Counted from the first letter of the stretch, positions 26,078 through 36,424 are shown. The stretch is DNA of 64,000 bases from Rhizobium grahamii CCGE 502 (GCF_000298315.2 NZ_AEYE02000038.1:186001-250000); one strand, 5' to 3'. Program-made: numbers and translations. Notes: generated by a model from the letters alone, not told the origin.

Positions 26078-28624
26078 ATGCATTATCCCTTTCTCGTCGC
26101 CGATGCACGCTCTGGCCTCCAATACCGATTGTCCGACACCGCTTTGGCCGAACTGAGTTTAGCGCCAAAAGTGACCGAGTGGACACCCGGTCGCGCCATC
26201 GCAAACTCCTCTGATCCAGTTTGGGCGGATAGTCTCTCGAACGCGCCCATTGAAACGATTTCTGCGGTGACCGCAGCCTTGGAGGACCTGATACTTGCTA
26301 CGCAGGATTTGCAGGTACCGACGGTCGATTCCCTGCCTGATAGCAGGGCGGGACGGCATCTGACGGCACTGGTCGGATTGTGGCGGGAAATGGGGGATGC
26401 GCTGCCCGAAGGCCTGCCGCCGGTACGCCATGTCCTGACGTTGTCTCATGGAGGCTTTCTGGCTTCGATCCCGGTTGTCGAGGGTTCTCTCGATCCGCTC
26501 GCGCCCGCCGCAATGCAGATGCTTTACGCCCGGCTAAAGGACGAGTTCGGCTCAGTCCCCGCCTCGCCACGCGATCGCACCGCCGTGATCGGTAGCCGGC
26601 TGCACGCCCTCCAGGGCGGAGTGACGGCCCCTCAAATAGAGACGGGCCCCATCGATTCTAGCCTCTCTTTTTACGGCTTGAGAGATCCTGCCGCCTGTGC
26701 GGATTTCGCCGCTGCCCGTGCTCGAGCATTGATTGACGAAGGGACCCCGGCTCGCGAGATTGCCGTTCTTACGGCTGGAAGCCCGCAACAGATCGCCCGT
26801 GCTTTCTCTGCACAGGGTATTCCGGTGTCTGGTCTGCCTGCAGACCTGCCAAAACGCGATGTCGTTGGCGAAACTGCATTGCAACTGGCGCTTGCCAAAC
26901 GTCCGCCAACTCCAGCGATGGCACTGGCAAGCCTCGTGCTATCCCCACTTATGCCTTGGTCGTCTGTGACGGGGCGAAATCTCGCTGAAAGCCTGATGAG
27001 CGGGGACTTCCGGGGTGAAATCCTAACGGCAAACCCGACGCACAAGGCGCTTTGGGATGATATTCGTGCCTCTGCAAGTAGCCTGGCGCAGTTACGTTTT
27101 CTTCTCGACCGCATATGCGATCAGATTACAGAAGGTAACAAAGTTGGAGCCCGCCTATCGGTCCCTCCAGGCGAGGGTTCGCCGGATTGGGAAGGTATCC
27201 TGCGCGGCATTCAAGTGATGGCGCCTGGAAGCGCCGATCCGGTGCGCAATTTGGAAGGCGTAAGCCTGTGGCTCGCGCATGAGAGCCCTTGGCGTCCCTG
27301 CAAGCATTTGATCATCTCCGACTTTACTGACGGACTTTATCCAACACGCCCGCGCGCCAATCCGATGTTCTTGGACAGCGAAGTTACCTGGATCCGCGCC
27401 GCCACAGGTCTCGCATTGCGGGGGCGGGCAGCGAGCCTCGCACAAGGGCTTGCGCTCTTTGATCATCAACTGCAGGCGACCTCCGGAACTGTCACATTTC
27501 TGATCCCTTGGCGCGATCTGTCCGGCACTAAACTGCAGCCATCCGCAGGGCTGTCACTTATCGCGCGCTCGATCCATAACCTCGACGACGCGAGCGATCT
27601 CATCACTGATTTGTCGCGGCTCTCGCCTTCAGACTGGCCGATCGTGCATCACCATCTCCCGCCATTACGCATGCAGCCAGACCTCCCCGAGGCTCTGGAC
27701 TTTCCTGGGCAAGATCTTCTTTCTCTTCGTCGTACGGATGACGGAACGGCAAAGCCGCAATCGCCTTCGCGGCTGGAGACATTGCTCGTCAGCCCACTTG
27801 CCTGGCTCCTTGCTGAGGTTGGAGCCGAGGATATGTCTTGGTCGGCCGACCAGCTTGATGTTATGGCGAAGGGCAACATCGCCCATGACGTCTTCGAACA
27901 TATCTTCTTGAAGGATCGGCCGGTCCCGGATCCCGAAACACTGACCGCTGCGGTCCCCGAGGCTTATGATCGTGCATTGATGCGCCATGCTGGCTATCTG
28001 CGCAGCCAGTCGTGGGAGATGGAACGCAAGGGACTGGAACGGGAAATCCTGGCTGCCGCGCTACGCTGGCGAGATCATCTGTTGGCACTAAATGCGAAGA
28101 TTATCGGCAACGAGATCTGGTTGGCGGGAGAAGCACACGGCATCCAGCTGCATGGCAAAGCAGATGCAATCCTCGAGTTGACTGATGGCACTCTGTTAGT
28201 CGTCGATCACAAGAAGACAGGAACGTCGGGTCGACGTAAGCGAATGGAGGCGGCCTGGGATCTGCAGGCCGGGCTCTACCGCGACATGATTTCCCGGCCA
28301 AACCGACGCGAGAACGACGGGATGAATCCATTGGTTGGACGCAAGGTTGCCGTAGCATATCACCTTATGAATGACGGAGGCTTCCTGACCTCTGGGCTAA
28401 CGCTACCCGACGGTTCTCCCGCACGTGACATGGGAGATACTGTGAGTGACAGCGCCGTAGAAAAGCTAACGACGCGACTGGCGGAGCTGGGCGTAGGAAG
28501 GGTGGTCCTCAACACGTCCGGTGATGAAAAATTCTTTAGGAAGGAGGCAGGGTTTACGCCCTATGCGCTGACCGACGGCTCTCCCCTCGTCACAGCCTTC
28601 ATTCGTCAGGTCGAGGAGGAATGA
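26078..28624 (+). CDS. AddB-like protein with C-terminal PD-(D/E)XK nuclease domain
   Basis: An 848-residue protein. The N-terminal two thirds resemble the degenerate UvrD/AddB fold (IAVLTAGSPQQIARAFSAQG, a segment near CKHLIISDFTDGLYPTRPRA) without an intact Walker A motif. The C-terminus holds a RecB-type nuclease: His in NIAHDVFEHIF, Asp in GKADAILELTDGT, then LLVVDHKKTGTS (Asp and Lys at about residues 707-710) and a later Gln/Tyr motif (WDLQAGLYRDMI). This is the expected nuclease partner of the AddA-like helicase encoded next, which overlaps it by ATGA. ATG 26078 was chosen for GGAGG just upstream. Canonical AddB takes part in recombination repair. This pair is plasmid-borne, WYL-regulated and coupled to a GHKL ATPase, so defence is more likely. 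Confidence 0.8.
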   Translation: MHYPFLVADARSGLQYRLSDTALAELSLAPKVTEWTPGRAIANSSDPVWADSLSNAPIETISAVTAALEDLILATQDLQVPTVDSLPDSRAGRHLTALVGLWREMGDALPEGLPPVRHVLTLSHGGFLASIPVVEGSLDPLAPAAMQMLYARLKDEFGSVPASPRDRTAVIGSRLHALQGGVTAPQIETGPIDSSLSFYGLRDPAACADFAAARARALIDEGTPAREIAVLTAGSPQQIARAFSAQGIPVSGLPADLPKRDVVGETALQLALAKRPPTPAMALASLVLSPLMPWSSVTGRNLAESLMSGDFRGEILTANPTHKALWDDIRASASSLAQLRFLLDRICDQITEGNKVGARLSVPPGEGSPDWEGILRGIQVMAPGSADPVRNLEGVSLWLAHESPWRPCKHLIISDFTDGLYPTRPRANPMFLDSEVTWIRAATGLALRGRAASLAQGLALFDHQLQATSGTVTFLIPWRDLSGTKLQPSAGLSLIARSIHNLDDASDLITDLSRLSPSDWPIVHHHLPPLRMQPDLPEALDFPGQDLLSLRRTDDGTAKPQSPSRLETLLVSPLAWLLAEVGAEDMSWSADQLDVMAKGNIAHDVFEHIFLKDRPVPDPETLTAAVPEAYDRALMRHAGYLRSQSWEMERKGLEREILAAALRWRDHLLALNAKIIGNEIWLAGEAHGIQLHGKADAILELTDGTLLVVDHKKTGTSGRRKRMEAAWDLQAGLYRDMISRPNRRENDGMNPLVGRKVAVAYHLMNDGGFLTSGLTLPDGSPARDMGDTVSDSAVEKLTTRLAELGVGRVVLNTSGDEKFFRKEAGFTPYALTDGSPLVTAFIRQVEEE

Positions 28625-31600
28625 CCATGGATCAAGGATTAGTAATCGTTCCTGCGGGCGCCGGCGCCGGGAAGACGCACCGAATTAAGACCCAGCTTTC
28701 TGATTGGGTCAAACGCGGTGTGGTTAGGCCCGAGCGCATTCTGGCCGTGACTTTCACGGAGGCCGCTGCGGCGGAACTTCGTGAACGCATCCGTGCCGGG
28801 CTTCTGGCAGATGGTCTCGTTTCTGAGGCTATGGCGGTCGAGCGCGCATATGTGTCGACCATCCATGGGCTGGGCCTTAGGCTTTTGACCGAACATGCGC
28901 TAGCGGCAGGCGCCTCGCCGCAACCGCGACATCTGGGTGATGCGGAGCGAGACCTGTTGATCCGTCAGTCATTGGCGCATGCGAAATCGCTCGATCCCAT
29001 CAAGGCCGAGCCTGAGCGTTTTGGCTACGAAGCAAACTGGCAGACAGGCGATACGGTCGAAGATTCTCTACGCGGCCGGGTAATGTCGATGATTGATCTC
29101 TTGCGTGGTCTTGGTGACAAAGGGCGTGATCGCGGCCTGCTCGCACCGGCCCTGTCGCGACTGGATGCGATCTATGGCAAACCTCTGTCAGATCCGACAG
29201 CTGCCCGTGATGCGTTGGGAGCGGCCATTCAGACAATGGTTGCGAGCTTCCCTGAAGGGGGCATGGCTCACATCACTGCCAAAGGCAATGTCGAAAAACT
29301 TGAGAAAAATCTAGCGCTATTCAAACGGGTTCATCGCTCGCCCGATCTTCTCGACCGGGACTGGAAGCTTTGGAACGACTTACGCGGCTTGTTTGTCTCC
29401 AACCGAAGCAGCAAGACGCCGGAAGGATACGACGACCTTGCCACCGCAATTATGGCGGCGGCTGACGTTCTTCCCGCCCACCCCGGCCCTCTTGCGGATG
29501 CAAAGTTGCACCTCTCCTGCCTGATCGCCTGTGCTCAAGAGGTTATGGAAGCCTACGAGACTCGTAAAAAGGCACTGGGCCTTATCGACTTCGCCGACAT
29601 GATTACCGGCGCGGAACGACTTTTGCGCACCGACCCAGCCGTTCTCCAAGCAGTGCTCGGCGAGATTGATTGCGTCATCATCGATGAGTTCCAAGATACC
29701 AATCCCGTGCAGTTCGCCCTTCTTTGGCAGCTTGGCGCACATGCGACGCGCACACTGCTGGTCGGCGACGTTAAACAGTCAATCATGGGGTTTCAGGGCG
29801 CCGACCCGCGCCTGTCACAGGCTCTCGCGACAGCGAATCCCGATGCAACACAGCCGCTTGATCGCAACTGGCGATCGACGCCGGCTGTGATGCAGTTCGT
29901 CAATGCAATGGGCGTTGGCCTGTTCGGCGCGCGCTACAACTCGCTGACACCAACGCGCGATCCGATCTCAGGTCCGGCACTCGAGGTGTTGATCGCAACC
30001 AAATCGCGTAGCGTTCGCACCGCATCGAAACCACAAGAACACATTGCTGAACGCATCGCGGCCATCCTGATGGATGGTGAGACAATAACGGATCGGTTTA
30101 CCAAGACATCGCGCCCAGCGCGGCCATCGGATATTGCACTGCTGGTTTGCCGGCACACGACTGCTGCCCGCTATGCCGAGGAGCTACGCGCCCGCGGCGT
30201 CCCTGTCCGCATCAGCGAGGACGGCTGGGCTACTAGCCCCGTTGTCACCGCTGCTCGTGCAGCGCTTGCGTTTGCCGCGAACCCGGCCGATATTCACTCT
30301 GGGCTGCTATTGCGCACGCTGGGTCCCGATCCACTACTCTTGCAGACTGCACTTTCCGCCCAGACTGCCGGGCGGTTGGCCGATGACCCGGTCCTGATCC
30401 GCCTTGCAGCCTTGTCCGATCAGATGGCAAGTCTTCCGGTCAGTGCGGCTTTGGATTTGGTGCTGTCGGTCGCAGGCCTACGTCTTTGGGCAGATTGCCA
30501 ACCTGACGCGGCGGGGTGCCGCGCCGATCTCCTTCGACTGGAGGCTGAAGCAAACGAGTTTGAGGGCGCGCACCGCGACCTCAAAGCTGCTTCCGGATTC
30601 CATGGCGAAACCGCGAAGGTGTTTCTCGGCTGGCTCGATGCACGAGCGAATGAACGCGATTTTGATCGTCGACCCGATCCCGCTGCCAACAACGCCGAGG
30701 CCGTCGAGATCGTAACCTGGCATGCCTCGAAGGGTCGCGAATGGCCGATCACTGTGGTGGCCGAGCTCGATAACGGTATTGAGGATTGGCCCGGTTCCAC
30801 GACGACACGCTTCGATGCATTGGACCGGATCGACAACATGGCAGTGGTGCTCGGCTCGGCGGCGCTTGTTCATACACCCGGGTTCGCGGCGCCAGAGGCT
30901 ACGCGCCGCTTTATCGAAGATCGACGGGAAGATTTCGAGGCCAATGCGAAGAACTTGCTCTACGTCGCGCTCACTCGTGCGCGCGACCGGATAGTGCTGG
31001 AATGGCCCGGCTTCTTGAAAGACCGAGAGGACGACGCGCCAGAAGCGACAAACCTGTTCCATGTCTTTATGGACAATTGTGCACCGCAGATCGGGACCAA
31101 CTGCTTCAAGGTCGGTGGTGTCGATTGCGCCGCTGTCATTAAGCAATTGCCAGAGCAGGCGGCCTTCACCGAATTTGCAAATGGCGTCGCAAGCGCAACA
31201 CCCCGGTTCGGGCCGGCGACGCCTTTGGCTGAAATGCCACTATCGCCCTGGCGGCTACAGCCTTCGCAAAGTCGCAGCGCGGGAGAAGTGCCTGAAACCC
31301 GTAGAATTACTCTTGGTGCACCTTGGCCGGCAACGCTCAATGACGCAGCACGCGGTACTACCCTGCATCTGGCGTTGCGCACTTACCTGACCCGACCCGA
31401 CTTGGCGCACGGGTTGCCATCTGCGACGGGACTAGAAGAAGCCACGCTCGACATGATGTCTCAGCGCGCCACCGCACTGAAAAACTGGCTCGCGGCGGAA
31501 GGCTATCCAGACCTTGCCACCGAAATCCCGGTGCTTGGTTTCACTCAAGATGGAGCCGAGATCCCAGGCACGATAGACCTTCTCGCCATCGGACCCAACG

Positions 31601-31809
31601 GGTGCCTTCTCATCGACCACAAAACCGGCGGCAGTGGTGAGGGCCTCGGTCCCTACTGGTCCCAGTTGTCGAGTTATGCGACGTTGGTACCAGAGCTTTT
31701 CCCGCAGCATCCGCTTAAGGGGCTAGCAGTATTTTGGGTCGATCACGGGCGGTTGGAATTGGCTAATCCGAACCACAACTCAGCGGATTTCTCGAGAAGC
31801 GTCACATGA
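28621..31809 (+). CDS. AddA-like UvrD/Rep helicase with RecB-type nuclease domain
   Basis: A 1062-residue superfamily 1A helicase-nuclease. Walker A is VPAGAGAGKTHR (about residues 10-21), motif Ia region VTFTEAAAAELRERIR, Walker B VIIDEFQDTNPVQ (about 350), motif III LLVGDVKQSIMGFQGADPRL, motif V WHASKGREWPITVV (about 700) and motif VI YVALTRARDRIVL. The C-terminus has GTIDLLAIGPNGCLLIDHKT (about 985-1000), a second PD-(D/E)XK nuclease, as in AddA. The stop overlaps the next start by ATGA, and the start overlaps the AddB-like stop the same way, so the three proteins are made in one coupled series. It should unwind and cut linear DNA ends together with the AddB-like protein. Why these two are linked to a sacsin-like ATPase is not known. 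Confidence 0.88.
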   Translation: MTMDQGLVIVPAGAGAGKTHRIKTQLSDWVKRGVVRPERILAVTFTEAAAAELRERIRAGLLADGLVSEAMAVERAYVSTIHGLGLRLLTEHALAAGASPQPRHLGDAERDLLIRQSLAHAKSLDPIKAEPERFGYEANWQTGDTVEDSLRGRVMSMIDLLRGLGDKGRDRGLLAPALSRLDAIYGKPLSDPTAARDALGAAIQTMVASFPEGGMAHITAKGNVEKLEKNLALFKRVHRSPDLLDRDWKLWNDLRGLFVSNRSSKTPEGYDDLATAIMAAADVLPAHPGPLADAKLHLSCLIACAQEVMEAYETRKKALGLIDFADMITGAERLLRTDPAVLQAVLGEIDCVIIDEFQDTNPVQFALLWQLGAHATRTLLVGDVKQSIMGFQGADPRLSQALATANPDATQPLDRNWRSTPAVMQFVNAMGVGLFGARYNSLTPTRDPISGPALEVLIATKSRSVRTASKPQEHIAERIAAILMDGETITDRFTKTSRPARPSDIALLVCRHTTAARYAEELRARGVPVRISEDGWATSPVVTAARAALAFAANPADIHSGLLLRTLGPDPLLLQTALSAQTAGRLADDPVLIRLAALSDQMASLPVSAALDLVLSVAGLRLWADCQPDAAGCRADLLRLEAEANEFEGAHRDLKAASGFHGETAKVFLGWLDARANERDFDRRPDPAANNAEAVEIVTWHASKGREWPITVVAELDNGIEDWPGSTTTRFDALDRIDNMAVVLGSAALVHTPGFAAPEATRRFIEDRREDFEANAKNLLYVALTRARDRIVLEWPGFLKDREDDAPEATNLFHVFMDNCAPQIGTNCFKVGGVDCAAVIKQLPEQAAFTEFANGVASATPRFGPATPLAEMPLSPWRLQPSQSRSAGEVPETRRITLGAPWPATLNDAARGTTLHLALRTYLTRPDLAHGLPSATGLEEATLDMMSQRATALKNWLAAEGYPDLATEIPVLGFTQDGAEIPGTIDLLAIGPNGCLLIDHKTGGSGEGLGPYWSQLSSYATLVPELFPQHPLKGLAVFWVDHGRLELANPNHNSADFSRSVT

Positions 31810-34800
31810 TGGATGAACTGGGTAGCAATGCGAGCGAAGCGTCCATCTCGGAAGACGACGCGATATCCGACCTGGGCGAAGAGGATATCCTGGGGTCGTC
31901 AGAAGAGTGGGTTAGTTGGGTTCGGGACCGAATATCGGAAACAGACCGCGCCTACACGATCAAGCCCGACTTCATGCTCGGTCACTTCCGCGGCGAGTTA
32001 TCAACGGCGAAAGATTACGCTGGTCGCGAAATACTCGAACTGGTTCAAAATGCGGCAGACGCTGCGGCGGAGGTCGGCGGTCAGGGCAAGGTCCTGATTG
32101 AGGTCAATAGATACGGACTTTGCGTAGCCAACACTGGGCAGCCCTTCCGTCCGGGTGGTGTGCGCTCCTTGATGACCTCGCACACGAGCGACAAGCCTGG
32201 CCGGCAGACGACTCTCATCGGCGCGAAGGGGCTTGGCTTCCGAGCACTGCTAAATTGGTCAAGCGAACCATTCATCACGAGTGGCGCGCTTGAAATCGGG
32301 TTCTCTCGCTCCTTTGCTGAAAAACACGTAGAGGAACTGGCCGTCGAAAGCGGAACAATCAGAAAGCTTTTGGGACGGTCCGATCAAAAGCCTGTTCCAG
32401 TGCTTGCCTTCCCAGCCGTCGGATCAGCGGTCGAAGACATTGGCGGGCCGGCAGAGCGCGAGCTGATTGCTCGCGCACGGGCACTTCGGGGACTTGGCTA
32501 CCAGACCGTTGTCGTCGCCGCCTTCTCTTCGTCCAAGGCTCAGTCGAGAGCATTGTCTCAGCTAAGGGAATTTGAGCCGAATTTTCTCCTTTTTGTAGAT
32601 TCCCTCCAAGAGATTACCCTTTCTGCAGAGGGAGAACAGGAAATTCGATGGATCAAGAAACCGTCTTCGGATGGCAGATACATCATTGAAATACATAGTG
32701 GTGAGGTCGTCGCCCAGCAACACTGGATCTGTCATCGCCGCAAGGGAACCATCTCGCCCAAGAACTACGAACTGGCCGTTGGGCTGAGAACCGATGCAAC
32801 GAACGCACCCGGTAAACTTCACAGCTACTTTCCAACGGACATCCCGCTCCCGTTTCCCGCGCTTTTTCATGCAACGCTTGAACTGGACTCGCACCGAAAG
32901 ACATTGAACGCCGACTCGGACGTGAATTCCGATGTTTTGAGCGCCCTGTCCGTTTTCTATGCAGACTTTCTGCAGCTACTTGTGGAGTCTGGCGTCGTGG
33001 TTAATCCAATAGAATTCCTCACTCGCGCCACATATTTCCCGAGTCCGCTTCATTCGTTCGAGGAAGCCACTTACCGGGCAGCTGCGCAACGGCCACTGAT
33101 ACCGACTATGCGGGGTAGACGAGTGCCTGCAATTGACACTCAACTTGGCCCCAAGGGCTATGGGCTATACTTGCCAAAGCGCCTATTCGGATCCCTTGCC
33201 GTTTGTCGCAATGATGCGGACAGAGGCACGTTGGAGCGGCTCCGCGTCGCTGAACTCGATCCGTTCCAGGCTTTGGCAACTCTTCGCCAAGCCCAATTGA
33301 CGATCGCGGAGCGGGCAGCGGCCGTGGTTGGCATTGCGACCCACCTCCCCGGATCATACCATGACCGATCTTTGTTGCTCGATTCAAACGAGCGTCCGCT
33401 CACCAGAAACAATAGCTGTTTCCCCTTGCCCGCTAGCGGGAAGCCGCCGAAACTACCGCGTTGGGCGCGAGCCAAGTTTTTGCATCCCGAGTTATGGGCA
33501 AAAATCAACGCGGGACTTGAAGGACAACCTCGCGACCGGTTTCGGAAGCTTGGAGATTTCGGAATTCATGAATTCAATTCGGAGGGCGTCATTGCGTCGC
33601 TGAGACGCCAAGCGGCTGACGTGATCAAGCGAGGAAAGGCTGATCTGGATCGCATTCGTCGAGAGCTGATCGAAGCTCTATTTAACCTACGTCAGACCGT
33701 CGCCCGGGAGGTTGCATTCCCCCCTGGCCGGATTGAAGTCGCATGCCGCGACGGGCAATGGCGCGATGCTTCGTCGGTGCATCTCTCGGAAGATTATGGA
33801 GTTAACGGAGGCATCACGGCTGAGCTCTATGCGACTCAGCCGGCGCGCCTGCTAGCGAAGCCGGAAGACAATGGCCTGACTCGGAGTTTGGATGGCCTGT
33901 CCGATTTTTTCCGGTGGATCGGTGTACAAGAATGGCCCGTCGCTTCAGCCGCAGTCCTGCCGGGATCTCTTCAATCTAGGCTAATTGCGGCGCTGCCACC
34001 CACTGTCGAGGTCTTCGACGACAATCATCGGCAGGTGATAGACCGTTCCGAACTGCGTTGGGGGGCCAACTGTAAGGCTGAATATCTCTCAATAATGGGC
34101 TTGGACAAGATTTTGGCCAGCGCTTCCAGTACCGCAATTCTTGCGTGGCTGGCGCGTGATCCTCGTTTCGACGTTGTAAATGGCATGTCCTTTTGGGCTA
34201 AGTTTAGCGCCAAGTCGGGGCGCGCGATGTTTCGAGACTACGGTGGCAAGTTGCCGGATTTCGTTCGCGAGTCTTTGTCGAGGACTCCGTGGTTAGACAC
34301 ATCAGACGGGAGACGGGTCGCACCTAGCGATGCAATGATTGCTCCTGGCCGCCTCGCAGAGCTGTTTGCCACGCCGCGCCCGCCCCGGAGCGATGAAGGA
34401 GCTAAATTTGGTCTTGATCGCGCTCACTGGTTGAGGGGCCTTTCCTACGCTGGCGTTCCCACGAGCCTTTCCGATCTCTCTGAGGAACGCTTGCTTCGCT
34501 TACTCGGTTCACTGCACGCTCAGAAGCCAAGTGCGGAACTCGTTCGCCGGCTTTATCTGCAGGTGCTGGAGCTGGATACGTTCGATGCATCCAAGGCTGT
34601 TGACGCAACGAACTGGTATCAAAAGAACGGGATGGTTCAGGTTCGCAAAGGCGGCAGCACTGAATGGGTGCGCCCCTCCGAAGCTCTGTATCTCGACCGT
34701 GACAATTTTCCCGCAGCCGCTCGCGCATACTTCTCATTGATCGATTTGCCACCGCGACGAAGCGCAGCCGATGTTCTGACGCGCTTCGCTGTGGCACCGC

Positions 34801-36008
34801 TTAGTAAGCAGAACTTCAGTCTGACCGTTAGCCGTGTAGTCGAGGATGAGGGCGCGATATCGGCCCGGTTGCGTGGCCGGCTCAAGGAAGCCCTACCTTT
34901 CATCAAAGTGTATCGCGCAGCGCACTCCGCCGAAACACAGCGTCTGCGTCGCCTCGATCAACTCGAACTGAAGATCTCAGTCGAGGTGCAGCTTGAATTT
35001 AGCCTAGGCAGCAACGTTTTTCAGGGTACGCTTGAACCAGGCAAATACGTGCTCGACCATGACATACTAATTGTTGCTGTGAATGTCGCGGAAGCCGAAG
35101 ATGAACTCATGTTGAGGGCGATCACCGCAATCAGCGACGGGCTGGCAGAGCTTTTCGAACTGCAAGCTGGCGATGATTTTGAGAAGCTTCTCGCCGCTGA
35201 GACTAATTCGCTGAGGACACTGCAGCTGCGACGTCTTCTGAATAATCAAACGGATGAAGAGGTCGATCGACTGCTCGCAACGATTGAGGACGAAGTCACT
35301 ACGGCTGCAGGTGACGTGTTCGCAATTGACGCCGACACATTGGCGCGCGGGGAAGGGCCCGGCCAAGGCGCGAGCAATGACGAGACGACCTCTCATCATG
35401 CCAGCAAAGTGCCGCAACCACCTACATCGCAAACACCCATCCCGAAGCCGCAGCAGCAGGTGGCCGGGGTTGCGGTGACGAAGCTGGACACCCCGGAAGG
35501 ATCTTCGCGAGGCGGAGGCGCAGTTGGCCTTCGGATTGCGAGTGGTGGTGGAGGTGGATCGCCCAGTCGGACCGCCGACTTAAATGCACCAACGGATGCC
35601 GAACAATGGGCTATCTTTTTCGAACAGCGAGAGGGCCGCTTTCCCCTTCAAGTGTCAAGACTTCAAGGCCGCGACGCCTACGGATGCGACTGCCTGAGCT
35701 TCGCAACAGAGCAAGATCTGATCGCGTTCAAATCTGACCCCAAGAAGCTTTCTCTGGTTGAACGCTTCATAGAAGTGAAATCGGGGACTGTTCGGCTTAC
35801 TCCCAATGAGGTTACCGCAGCGGAGCGGCAGAAAAATAAGTACTTCGTCTACCGCATCCAATTCGATTCCGGCTCCAGGATGGTCGCCCACCTGACAGTC
35901 GTTGGGCATCCGCTCAGTCACAAATCGGCACTTGCACGCGAATGCGAGGTTCGCATCGACGACGTTCCGGGACGTCAACGCTTTCGGCTTGAGCCAATGC
36001 TACAATAA
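31806..36008 (+). CDS. Giant GHKL (sacsin/Hsp90-like) ATPase with DUF3883-type C-terminal domain
   Basis: A 1400-residue protein. Residues about 55-175 form a GHKL nucleotide-binding fold: GREILELVQNAADAAAEVGG (Bergerat N box, Glu and Asn-Asp pair at 75-85), VANTGQPF in place of the usual DxGxG, and IGAKGLGFRALLNW as the lid glycine motif. A long middle of about 1000 residues has no recognised motif. A low-complexity Pro/Gln/Gly linker follows at about 1190-1260. The C-terminal 130 residues match the DUF3883/NO VEIN-type domain (GRDAYGCDCLSFAT, ERFIEVKSGTVRLTPNEVTA, YFVYRIQF), whose ExK motif hints at a nuclease fold. Such ATPases are implicated in defence loci, but their mechanism is poorly known. 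It is the last gene of the coupled operon. The large size and ATPase suggest a sensor or clamp that controls the helicase-nuclease pair; this is inference. Confidence 0.82.
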   Translation: MMDELGSNASEASISEDDAISDLGEEDILGSSEEWVSWVRDRISETDRAYTIKPDFMLGHFRGELSTAKDYAGREILELVQNAADAAAEVGGQGKVLIEVNRYGLCVANTGQPFRPGGVRSLMTSHTSDKPGRQTTLIGAKGLGFRALLNWSSEPFITSGALEIGFSRSFAEKHVEELAVESGTIRKLLGRSDQKPVPVLAFPAVGSAVEDIGGPAERELIARARALRGLGYQTVVVAAFSSSKAQSRALSQLREFEPNFLLFVDSLQEITLSAEGEQEIRWIKKPSSDGRYIIEIHSGEVVAQQHWICHRRKGTISPKNYELAVGLRTDATNAPGKLHSYFPTDIPLPFPALFHATLELDSHRKTLNADSDVNSDVLSALSVFYADFLQLLVESGVVVNPIEFLTRATYFPSPLHSFEEATYRAAAQRPLIPTMRGRRVPAIDTQLGPKGYGLYLPKRLFGSLAVCRNDADRGTLERLRVAELDPFQALATLRQAQLTIAERAAAVVGIATHLPGSYHDRSLLLDSNERPLTRNNSCFPLPASGKPPKLPRWARAKFLHPELWAKINAGLEGQPRDRFRKLGDFGIHEFNSEGVIASLRRQAADVIKRGKADLDRIRRELIEALFNLRQTVAREVAFPPGRIEVACRDGQWRDASSVHLSEDYGVNGGITAELYATQPARLLAKPEDNGLTRSLDGLSDFFRWIGVQEWPVASAAVLPGSLQSRLIAALPPTVEVFDDNHRQVIDRSELRWGANCKAEYLSIMGLDKILASASSTAILAWLARDPRFDVVNGMSFWAKFSAKSGRAMFRDYGGKLPDFVRESLSRTPWLDTSDGRRVAPSDAMIAPGRLAELFATPRPPRSDEGAKFGLDRAHWLRGLSYAGVPTSLSDLSEERLLRLLGSLHAQKPSAELVRRLYLQVLELDTFDASKAVDATNWYQKNGMVQVRKGGSTEWVRPSEALYLDRDNFPAAARAYFSLIDLPPRRSAADVLTRFAVAPLSKQNFSLTVSRVVEDEGAISARLRGRLKEALPFIKVYRAAHSAETQRLRRLDQLELKISVEVQLEFSLGSNVFQGTLEPGKYVLDHDILIVAVNVAEAEDELMLRAITAISDGLAELFELQAGDDFEKLLAAETNSLRTLQLRRLLNNQTDEEVDRLLATIEDEVTTAAGDVFAIDADTLARGEGPGQGASNDETTSHHASKVPQPPTSQTPIPKPQQQVAGVAVTKLDTPEGSSRGGGAVGLRIASGGGGGSPSRTADLNAPTDAEQWAIFFEQREGRFPLQVSRLQGRDAYGCDCLSFATEQDLIAFKSDPKKLSLVERFIEVKSGTVRLTPNEVTAAERQKNKYFVYRIQFDSGSRMVAHLTVVGHPLSHKSALARECEVRIDDVPGRQRFRLEPMLQ

Positions 36009-36424
36009 GAGTTCGGAGAGACCGCCTGGGGTATCGGCAACACTAATCACTTGTGTCCCGACGGCCCCGACGAAACTCAGCCAGAAAATGTTGTCGGTAG
36101 ATTTCGGTTATGTGGATCCGTTTCCGGAAGAGGAGCCTGGCTACGACTTAAGCGTGGTTTCGACCATCAATTAGCGCCCTTAAACATCCTGTTGCGGATC
36201 GATCGTGATGGTTGACCGCGCAACTTTTTCCCTGGGTTGGCGGGGGCTATTTCGTCGAACCATGATAGAAACAACCCGCCCGGCTTGCGCCTTGTGCCCC
36301 GTGCGACGTGAGACGCATCGGACGGGGGATTGCACGGCTGACGGATAAAACTCGGGCGACGTCGGTCGCTGTGCCTGGTCTCAGAATTTTCTGACTATCT
36401 CTGGGCCTTGGCTCATCACGAGAT
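36009..36424. other. Intergenic region between the defence operon and the Tn3 element
   Basis: No gene is supported and no terminator was recognised. The right end of the defence operon is about 415 bases from the Tn3 terminal repeat. Confidence 0.35.

Noticed and set aside
26078-31809. The AddB/AddA-like pair as the ordinary chromosomal repair genes
   Set aside because: The pair is translationally coupled to a GHKL ATPase, controlled by a WYL protein, and located on a plasmid among mobile elements, unlike housekeeping addAB.
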